Assembly (NCBI RefSeq): GCF_027595985.1
Contig: NC_073306.1
Span: 80,700,599-80,764,598, forward strand
Direction of reading: 5' to 3'
DNA: 64,000 nt
Source: Sorex araneus
Taxonomy: Eukaryota > Chordata > Mammalia > Eulipotyphla > Soricidae
In this document: positions 56,633 through 64,000 of the stretch, one piece after another
How positions within the stretch are numbered: the stretch's first letter is position 1
Layout of the letters: each line of letters opens with the position of its first letter
The notes under the pieces: model-generated
What the model saw: the letters and a program-made list of their open reading frames with translations, nothing else
What the model was told of the DNA's origin: nothing
The model's database searches: none
Program-made: the position numbers and the translations under genes

Positions 56633-56965
56633 GTCGGCCGGCACAGGGCGGATCCGGGAGTCCCACCCATCGGCTATCCCGGGCTTCCTGTAGAGTCTAA
56701 AAACCGGCTATAGCCTCGCTGCGTTCAAACAGAAAAAGTTGAGAGAGAAAAGAGCATACCCTGCCGGCAGCGCCTGGGCCAGAAGCTCCCAGCACACAGT
56801 TTGGAGGCATTTTGGGGGCGCCGCTCGTGTCCAAAGTGGTTCAGTTGCCTCCGGGGTCGATCTCGCGCGGGGCCGCAAAGGCAATGGGTGTTTTTTTTAA
56901 AACATTAGAAACACCTCTGGACTATAAAATAAATGAATAAATTAAAATAATCTTCAGTTCCAAGA

Positions 56966-57213
56966 ATCACTGTATCACTGTCATCCTGTTGCTCATCGAT
57001 TAGCTTGAGCGGGCACCAGTAACATCTCCATTGTGAGACTTGTTACTGTTTTTTGGCATGTCGAATATGACACGGGTAGCTTGCCAGGCTCTTCTGTGTG
57101 GGCAAGATACCTTCGGTAGCTTGCCAGGCTCTTCGAGAGGGGCAGAGGAATCGAATCTGGGTCGGCTGCATGCAAGGCAAATGCTCTACCCACTGTGCTA
57201 TCACTCCAGTCCA
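56966..57213 (-). repeat. Type-B SINE, antisense
   Basis: Complete antisense copy. The tail complement is CACTGTATCACTGTCATCC. Confidence 0.94.
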
Positions 57214-57619
57214 AATAAGACATAAATAACAGAAAACATACTTCAGTAAATAAATCCCATATATGGACCAACCCTAAGAATGGAGGCGCATATGGAGCTA
57301 ACAGGCACCAAACCACACCAATCATTTTGTAGACTTGGTCATTTGGACAAAATCAAATATGGTTTTGATCATTCTGTTGTCTAATAAGAGTTGAGATTAT
57401 ACCACTTCCAAATGCAAACGTTTTGAGAAACAAACCGCTCGGCCGCATGCAAGTCAAGTGCCCTGTCTGCTCTATTGCTCGGCTTTTCTTTCTTCATTTT
57501 ATGGTATTTGGACGACACCTCTCGGTGCTCAACAATCCTATGGGGTATGGGTGGATTGAACACAGCTCCAAGAGAAGATTTTAAATAAATGGCACAAAGT
57601 CTGTGTTTCTGTGCCTTTG
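57214..57619. other. EPHX4 intron 2, SINE relics only
   Basis: Fragments resembling an antisense SINE (CGGCCGCATGCAAGTCAAG at 57440, CACCTCTCGGTGCTCAACAA at 57516) in otherwise unique sequence. Confidence 0.45.
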
Positions 57620-57786
57620 GGCAACTTTATTTGGGCCACACCTGGTGATGCTCATGGGCTACCCTCTGCTCTCTGTTGGAGAGGTTGTTCCCCAGCAATA
57701 TTCAGTTACTCTGTGATGCTCGAAATTGAACCCAGGTCTCTTGCATGCAAAGCAAGTACTTGACTCATGAGCTATCTCTCCAGCCC
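57620..57786 (-). repeat. Antisense type-A-like SINE
   Basis: GGGCCACACCTGGTGATGCTC through GAGCTATCTCTCCAGCCC, with a divergent middle. Confidence 0.8.
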
Positions 57787-59120
57787 TAGTGTCCTTGCTA
57801 CAGTGTTCTGGTTTAGTAGAAGACAGAACTGAGGGGAATAAAAATTGTCAGTTAGGACTATCAGTAGGCTGCTGCATTAGTGAGGTCTGAACTAATGGAA
57901 GGGAAGCCAGAATGGATGGAAAAAGTGATTAAATAAATATTGAAAAGTTTAAAGTTTAGAACTTTATTGACTGGTATCAGGAGTTATGAAGAGGGCTTCA
58001 GTTACAAAGACATTTTAAAAATCAATTCAAAATTTTGAGTAAGGCTAATGGGAAAATAATCAGATTGTGTAAGTTGATAGATGAGTATCTTCCCCCTTTT
58101 CCTTGTTTTGCAATAAACAAGGGGGGTTATAGGGAGGGTGAGGAGGGGGTTAAACATACTTGATGGTGCTCCCATACATTTGTTGTGGTACTACATAGGG
58201 GCCACAAACTTGGTTATGGCATTTGCTGGAAGTTGCACACTTTTTATCGTGGCACCAGAGTTCTATTGCCAGGATCCATTCAGATATGAGGTGGTGCCAA
58301 AGATGAAACTTTAGTCCACATGACTGTACTTCACCATCAATCTACCTTCCTGGAACTCTAGATGAGTAGCTATAAGGAAACTAAGGGCTTTTGGAGTTTG
58401 TTATAGCCCAGGAACAAGACTGTGTGGCATTCCCAAGAAAGACACTTTCTATTACCATTTCCAAATTCTTCCTAATTAGCAGAAATTTTGCATATTTCCA
58501 CCAATACCCTAGTGAGAAATTAAATACTCTGTATTCTTTCATAATTCCAAATATGTGTCCAATTCCCTTCTTTCTAACAATCTGTTGTGTAAGTGCTTGA
58601 TTTTTTTCATTGATCCTGCGTTTTTCTCTTCACATTGCAGTGCTTCCCTCAAGAGTGCTTTATAATCTCAGAACACTGTGTTCACTAGCCTATCAAACCT
58701 CATTGTTTTTCCCAGAAAGCTATCTTCTATTTGGCTTGTATAAGATAATTTTACACTGTGTTTCCATGAACAGATGTGTGTACAGATGCGTTCTTAATGC
58801 ATATTTTGAGTTTCCTAAAAATGCCGTCTCTCTGTCCCTCCCTTCTGCTTTCTCTTTTCCTCTCGCCCCCCCTTGCATTCTCCTTCTCCCTCTCCCTTCT
58901 CTCACTCTCTCTCTCTCCATCTCTCTCTCTCTCTCAGTTTTAGAACATAAAAAAATCTCATAGGTCTCTGTATTCATTTAAGCCTGCAGTTCTCTCATCA
59001 GGGTAAATGCCTGGTCTGGCAGAGGCTTCCAAAACTTGGTCTGTAAGTCTGTAACCTGATGACCATTCTGATGATCAGTGTAGATGTCATTGGGTTGTTT
59101 GTTTAAAACACTTTTTTCTG
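57787..59120. other. EPHX4 intron 2, mostly unique
   Basis: An old antisense SINE relic at about 58135-58365 and a CT-rich microsatellite at 58840-58936. No exon is recognised. Confidence 0.5.
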
Positions 59121-59290
59121 GAGCTGGAGCGATAGTACAGTGGGTAAGGCATTTGCCTTGCCCGTGGCTGACCCAGGTTCAATCCCTGGAATCCCATATG
59201 GTCCTCTGAGCACCGCCAGGAGTAATTTCTGAGAGCAGAACCAGAAGTAACCCCTGAACATCACCAGGTGTAGCCCAAAAAGCCAAAACC
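59121..59290 (+). repeat. Type-A SINE
   Basis: Near-canonical copy (GGAGCGATAGTACAGTGGG) with the end GTGTAGCCCAAAAAGCC. Confidence 0.93.
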
Positions 59291-59348
59291 ATTTTTTTTT
59301 CTTTTGGCTTGTGCTCATGGTCCAGAATCTTACCCACAGAAGAATTTT

Positions 59349-59525
59349 TTTGGGGGGGGAAGAGGGGTTGCCATACCCGGCAGTGCTCAGGGCTTACTCC
59401 TGGCTCTGTACTCAGGGACTACTCTTGGCAGCTTCAGTAGACCAAATGGGATATGGGGGATCAAATCCTGGTTAGCTGTGCACAAGTCAAGTGCCCTACC
59501 TGCTGTACTATATGGCCTCACCCAT
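59349..59525 (-). repeat. Antisense type-A SINE with target duplication
   Basis: Diverged antisense copy. ACCCA(C/T)AGAAGAATTTT lies on both sides. Confidence 0.88.
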
Positions 59526-60334
59526 AGAAGAATTTTAACAAAGACATTTTTTTATCTCAAACAGTTATTTTATTATATTGTTTTCAGTGACAATTTTTTA
59601 AATCTTCAGACTGAATTGGGATGTGGCTAACCTATCAAGCCTTTTGCATATTTGAGTCCTTGGATCAATCCCTGGTTCTTTGTGACCCTTTTTTAACTGT
59701 TGGCCTAGTAGCCTCTAATTTTTATTTATTTATTTTTAACAAAGGGATGAAATCTTCAGACTTTTCCATTCTGAAACCAGTTATTGTTACTAAAACCATT
59801 GAATCCTACTCGACAGTTGAGTAAGGTTAATTAAAGTCTACAATTTAGGAAAGTAAACTTTAATCTTGCATCTTTTTTCAGAGAATCAAATAAGTCTACA
59901 ATACAGAAGCCTTTGTAGGTACAGATTCCCCGCTATTTGTAAGCCTTATTTTAGAAGAACTTGGACCAGCGATGCGGTTCAGTAGTCGACAGTGTGCTTT
60001 GCATGCGCTGGATTCAATCTTCCCCATGGCACCCCTAGCCCCCAACAATAGAAAAGCAAAAAAACATCCATTTATTAAGTACATTTGTAAGCATATTGAT
60101 TTTAGTATTTGACATTTTATAATTTCTGTAAACGCAGACCCTTTGTTATAGTTCACTAGGGCTGCTAAAAGGGAATAAATAATTTTAATTAAAAACATTA
60201 ATGCTCCTTTCTCAAAAAGGACTCATCAGTCCTGCTCATATTTAGCTATCTAACTTTTTTCAAAATAAGGAATTCCTAATGTTAATCTTTATATTACTGT
60301 GTTGTTTTCTTTTAACTTTTCATATTTCCTGCAG
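59526..60334. other. EPHX4 intron 2 sequence before exon 3
   Basis: Unique AT-rich sequence with a SINE relic at about 59965-60060. The intron ends in the acceptor CATATTTCCTGCAG. Confidence 0.5.
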
Positions 60335-60492
60335 GTACTCTTGGCGTCACCAACTAAGAGAATTTAAAAGTGAATATCGAGTTGTAGCACTGGATTTAAG
60401 AGGCTATGGAGAAACAGATGCTCCGACTCATCGAGAGAATTATAAATTGGACTGTTTAATAACAGACATAAAGGATATTTTAGACTCTTTAG
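60335..60492 (+). CDS. EPHX4: EPHX4 exon 3
   Basis: 158-bp exon between a TTTCCTGCAG acceptor and a GTAGGT donor. The first base completes Trp106, 52 codons follow (residues 107-158), and the last base opens Gly159. It encodes YSWRHQLREFKSEYRVVALD, the LRGYGETDAP segment and LDCLITDIKDILDSL. The DLRGYGXSD-type motif (here DLRGYGETD, residues 126-134) is characteristic of the alpha/beta-hydrolase epoxide hydrolases, and the helix before the nucleophile elbow ends the exon. EPHX4 intron 2, which precedes it, is about 19.6 kb and holds most of the right-hand repeats. Confidence 0.97.
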
Positions 60493-60604
60493 GTAGGTCA
60501 GTTTTTCATTTTTTCTTTTTTTTTAAGTTTTCATTCTTTCTTGGGAACATTCAAGAGATTTTGAATTGATAATTGATCCAATCTATTATTTATTAATTTT
60601 TTGG

Positions 60605-60775
60605 ATGGGGGTAACAGGGTCACACCCAGCAGTGCTCAGGACTTACTCCTGACTCTGTACTTAGTGGTCACTCTTGATGGGCTTGGGGGGACAGCATGGA
60701 CTGCCAGTGATCAAATTCGGGTCGGCCGTGTGCAAGGCAAGCAAGCACCTCACCCACTGTACTCCAGCCCCAGAT
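60605..60775 (-). repeat. Antisense type-A SINE
   Basis: GGGTCACACCCAGCAGTGCTC through CCACTGTACTCCAGCCCC. Confidence 0.88.
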
Positions 60776-61535
60776 AACCTCATTTCTTGGGAGGACATGT
60801 TTATCTATGTGAACTGCTCTCTGCATTCTGTTACCATGGTTTCAGGTACACAGCCTAAAATATTTATGCAGGGAATTTGAAATAATATATTCAGAATAAT
60901 GATTCTGCCAGCCAAGAATGACTTTCAGTGATTTTTTTTTGTTTTTAAAAACATACTCATGTTACAAATTCTTTCCATTGGTATTAATTTTGGAAATTTT
61001 ATTATTGTGCTCAGAAAATTAATTTTTCAGACCCTGCATTTAAATATTTTAATGTCCTGAGGTGCAAGAACAATTACATTACATTTCATGGGTTGATCAG
61101 CTAGGATAGCAATAACAGAGGGTAAGAAACCTTCCCAGACTCAGTGGCATACAGCCATGGGTGTACAGATTCCCTTGCTCTTGTGTCTGCAGGTCCACTA
61201 TCTCCATCTCTGCCTCTAGCTACAGGTCCAGCTGTACTGGCTTCTCTTTGTGGTTGGGCTACAGCACAGGATAAATAGCTTCTTGGGGGAGGTGTTTTCC
61301 TGGTCATGATACAAATAACAGAGTGGAGTCCACCTACACAAGCTTCAAGTTTCTGGTACCAACCCATTGGCCAAACCAAGTCAGATGGCTGAACTTGCAA
61401 CCATGAGACATGTGTCACCAGCCATGAGATAAAAGCAAATTCCACATGAAATGGGCAGTGAGAGAGTAGAAGTAAATATTTTATTAACTAATAATCTACT
61501 ATATTGCTTTTGTCCAAACTCCAGTTGCTACCACC
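60776..61535. other. EPHX4 intron 3, no recognisable feature
   Basis: Unique sequence. A 114-codon minus ORF at 61101-61445 has no recognisable family or splice context. Confidence 0.45.
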
Positions 61536-61549
61536 GCTATGGTATTTAG

Positions 61550-61688
61550 CACTGTAGCACTATAGTCCCATTGTTCATCGATGTGCTCGAGCGGGCACCA
61601 GTAACATCTCCATCATGAGTCTTGTTGTTACTGTTTTTGGCATATCAAATATGCCATGGGTAGCTTGGGTAGCTTGCCAGCTCTGCTG
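61550..61688 (-). repeat. 5'-truncated type-B SINE with 14-bp target duplication
   Basis: Only the 3' half of type-B is present. GCTATGGTATTTAG occurs exactly at 61536-61549 and 61689-61702, so the truncation happened at insertion. Confidence 0.92.
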
Positions 61689-61849
61689 GCTATGGTATTT
61701 AGTGAGATTATTGTAGCTCAAACCAATATTCTTAGGAGAATAAATGGATTACACTGGGGCTGTCAATGCAGTGTTGTCTTTTAGTGTGATTACAATGAAA
61801 AAAGATCCAGGGACAATGATTTCCAACAGCCATATTTTATTTATTTTGG

Positions 61850-62022
61850 GGAAATGTGTTATTCTTGGGGGTGGGAGGAGGCACACCTGGCTGTGTTCAA
61901 AGCTTATTCTTGGCTCTGTGCTCAGAGATCACTTCAGGTGGGATTCAGAGGATCACATATATAGTGCCTGGGATCAAACCTGGGTTGGCGAGGTAACCTG
62001 ATGTACTCTCTCTCTAGCCCCA
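61850..62022 (-). repeat. Old antisense SINE
   Basis: GGCACACCTGGCTGTGTTC and ATCAAACCTGGGTTGGC. Confidence 0.78.
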
Positions 62023-62311
62023 GCCACACTTCATTCTTTTTTTGTAATTCAATAAGACCTATCCTAAAATCTTCACGACTCAATTTTCTAGGCAAATTAA
62101 TCACACAAATGAGATCATTCTTTCGTTCTCTCCTCACTCTTTTTCTTTCTTTATGTGATAGTATAATAGCAGGGGTGATGATGAGATAAGCTTGAAAACT
62201 TAAGTGATTTTAAGTACTCTATGACTATATTATAAATGAATCCTAAGCCATTTAAACAAAAGAAATTTTGTAGGAATGTCTATTAATATTTTTGTTTATT
62301 TATTTATTTTG

Positions 62312-62472
62312 TTTTTTGGGCCACACCCGGTGGTGCTCAGGGCTTACTGCTGGCTCTTTGCCCTGGGATTATTCCCGGTAGCTCAGGGAACCATATGGGA
62401 TACTGGGATGGAACTTGGGTCAGCTGCATGCAAGACAAGTTCCCTACCCACTGTACTATTGCTCTGGCTCCT
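62312..62472 (-). repeat. Antisense type-A SINE
   Basis: GGGCCACACCCGGTGGTGCTC through TACTATTGCTCTGGCTCC. Confidence 0.87.
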
Positions 62473-63138
62473 CTAGAAGTATTTTAATCTAATTCAAGTT
62501 ACCATAATGATAACATGAAAGGAAGCTTGTTCCCATGAAATGGAAATTTATGCTATATTTAGATTTCCTAGTAATTCAACTTGAATTCACAGTTCCAAAT
62601 TAGTAGACTTGTAATATTGAAATTCTGAAGTTAGGGGGGAAAGGAGAGGCTTTGTAGAAATAAAGATTCAGCAGTTGAATTTATATGGGGCACTTACAAT
62701 TTTACTTTAAGTAGAAATTTCTCATTATTCAAAAGTAATTCAGTCTTGCTTATGACATAATCATATGTATTTTTTACTGTGGTTTCTAGGCTCTTGTCAC
62801 TGTGAGCAAGTCTGAGCTGGCTATCTCACATTTTTCAAATATATACATATATATGTATGTATGTGTACACATACACACACACATTCCTGGTAGAGAATCT
62901 GTGGATCTAAAGTGGAGCTTTTGCATGAAAAATTTCTAAAATTCTGCCTAGTTAACAGATTTTGGAACCACCAAACTCATTATCTATACAAAGTGCATAA
63001 TTTGGGTAAAATAATAGAAAGATTTGCTCCAGAAGTTGAATGAGCCTGTTTAATGTAATCATGGACCTGTTTCCTTTTAATTATGTCAATATATATATAC
63101 ATATATATATATGGGTTTGTTTTTTTTTTTTGACACAG
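62473..63138. other. EPHX4 intron 3 end with AT/AC microsatellites
   Basis: Unique sequence with an AT/AC microsatellite at 62839-62884 and an AT run at 63091-63112 directly before the polypyrimidine tract and TTGACACAG acceptor of exon 4. Confidence 0.6.
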
Positions 63139-63267
63139 GGTACAGCAAATGTGTTCTAATTGGCCATGACTGGGGAGGCATGATTGCTTGGCTGATTGCC
63201 ATCTGCTATCCAGAAATGGTAATGAAGCTTATTGTTATTAACTTCCCTCATCCAAATGTATTTACAG
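63139..63267 (+). CDS. EPHX4: EPHX4 exon 4, nucleophile elbow
   Basis: 129-bp exon from a TTTTTTGACACAG acceptor to a GTGAGT donor. Two bases finish Gly159, 42 codons follow (YSKCVLIGHDWGGMIAWLIA, ICYPEMVMKLIVINFPHPNV, FT), and one base opens residue 202. GHDWGG (residues 167-172) is the nucleophile elbow. Asp169 is the residue that attacks the epoxide to form the hydroxyalkyl-enzyme ester in this family. The catalytic acid and His, and the lid tyrosines, lie in exons beyond the window. Confidence 0.97.
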
Positions 63268-63629
63268 GTGAGTTTAAGATTTCATTAAAATATCTTTGTT
63301 AATGTGACAAATCACTATTGTATTTGACATTTTGGATCAAAAGCAAAATTGGTTAATATTACATCTTTAAAAATCAGAGGACTCAAATTTTTCATGACAA
63401 TGTCAGATAACCTTGACTTTCAGTCTTCCAGAAGTCTGAAAATATTTAGCTTTGCATTTGCTTATGTAACTTTATATCTTTTTTAAAAAACATCGTACTG
63501 CTAATTTGGGAAGGGTAAAAGAAAACTACTGTGACCATACTTTGAGAGTAATGAATCTTGACAGCCTAGAGATAAATTTTCCTCCTGCCTGACTGCTTTG
63601 GCTGTCAGAAATGGCAGCACTCTCTGAAG
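63268..63629. other. EPHX4 intron 4, no recognisable feature
   Basis: Unique AT-rich sequence. Confidence 0.45.
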
Positions 63630-63925
63630 AAGCAATTTTCAAAAATCTTGGTCTCAAGACTTCATTATACCCTTAAAAAATTTTAAATACCTCCTTGGGA
63701 TTTTACTTATATGGGTTATAAGTATACATATACAGATTTTTATAGTTAAATTTAAAATGACAGATTTAAAATATGTATTTAAAATTTCTTTTAAAATAAT
63801 AAGATCCATTTATGTTAATATAAATAACAATTTAAAGAAAACTACATCTCATAAAAAAATTTTAATGAGAAGAATGTCACTGTTTCACATTTTTGCCAAA
63901 CTCTAACTTTTGCTTAATAGACAGG
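63630..63925 (+). mobile_element. hAT-type (MER1-group) DNA transposon remnant
   Basis: The order TTTTCAAAAATCTTGGTCTC, CCCTTAAAAAATTTTAAATA, TATATGGGTTATAAGTATAC, GTTAATATAAATAACA and GAGAAGAATGTCACTG follows an ancient non-autonomous Charlie-group element known to me from other mammals; I do not assign the exact family. It is interrupted by a SINE at the window edge. Confidence 0.55.
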
Positions 63926-63930
63926 TGGAG

Positions 63931-64000
63931 GGGCTGGATTGATAGCACAATCAAGGGCGTTTGCCTTGCACACGGCTGACCCGGGTTCGATTCCCAGCAT
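63931..64000 (+). repeat. Type-A SINE, cut by window end
   Basis: Head GGGGCTGGATTGATAGCACA and B-box-like GGTTCGATTCCC; the remainder is outside the window. Confidence 0.93.

Larger units (their letters stand above)
55571..56881 (-). mobile_element. 1.3-kb composite retroelement with an L1-type 3' end
   Basis: CAATGGGTGTTTTTTTT occurs at 55553-55569 and 56882-56898, giving an exact 17-bp target duplication. Read on the minus strand, the element starts CpG-rich (GCGGCCCCGCGCGAGATCGA complement at about 56850-56875), continues through about 1.1 kb unlike anything else in the window, and ends in about 160 bp of L1 3' UTR plus an A tail. It contains two copies of a CAGCCGGCGTGGGG module (about 56034 and 56286), three loosely related blocks around GTTTCCCCCC (about 55815, 56380, 56490) and two perfect hairpins. 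No L1 ORF1 or ORF2 text is present. It is either an internally deleted L1 keeping 5' UTR and 3' UTR, or a non-autonomous L1 parasite. Confidence 0.75.

Noticed and set aside
1..64000. Many tRNA-like segments with B-box GGTTCGATTCC
   Set aside because: They are heads of SINE copies: cloverleaf stems are not preserved and each is followed by the SINE body. No true tRNA gene is seen.
1..64000. CRISPR arrays, operons or bacterial genes
   Set aside because: No regularly spaced repeats with unique spacers, no bacterial coding density; introns and mammalian repeats throughout.

Overview
The window is mammalian nuclear DNA, almost certainly from a shrew (Soricidae, probably Sorex). Two observations support this. 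The spliced exons belong to two vertebrate genes that are neighbours elsewhere in mammals, BRDT and EPHX4. The sequence is also saturated with a tRNA-headed SINE that I associate with Sorex, plus L1 fragments of one lineage. Nothing bacterial or plasmid-like is present, and nearly all open reading frames are shadows of SINE, L1 or simple-repeat sequence.

Layout. Positions 1-22.4 kb hold the 3' end of BRDT on the plus strand: four coding exons (10798-10898, 15205-15410, 17415-17580, 22102-22170), the stop codon and a polyadenylation signal at 22387. The exons encode the C-terminal BET motif of this testis bromodomain protein. From 22.4 to 37.8 kb lies an intergenic stretch built mostly of L1 and SINE pieces. 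EPHX4 starts in a CpG island near 37.85-38.8 kb and continues past the right edge. Four of its exons are seen (38315-38545, 40663-40748, 60335-60492, 63139-63267), giving residues 1-201 with the membrane anchor, the HGFP oxyanion motif and the nucleophile Asp169. Both genes read rightward and are separated by about 16 kb.

Repeats. Two SINE types share one tRNA-like head. 'Type A' (about 170 bp) ends in an A-rich tail. 'Type B' (about 240 bp) ends in short ACAGTG-like repeats and no A tail. A rarer long type-B relative carries an extra internal module. L1 pieces are mostly antisense and 5' truncated. Older mammalian repeats (MER5A, MIR, L2, a hAT-type element) survive in places. There is also an RPL21 processed pseudogene, an unidentified 3' UTR retrocopy and a possible solo LTR.

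Most interesting structures: (1) an L1 complex at 23.57-28.5 kb with a 720-bp inverted repeat that has only two mismatches and no indels, and a 17-bp inverted duplication at both ends of an inverted segment; (2) a 1.3-kb CpG-rich composite retroelement at 55571-56881 with an L1-type 3' end, repeated modules, two perfect hairpins and a 17-bp target duplication; (3) an L1 insertion at 16269-16937 carrying about 300 bp of 3'-transduced DNA with its own AATAAA. All identifications are by reading; no database search was possible.
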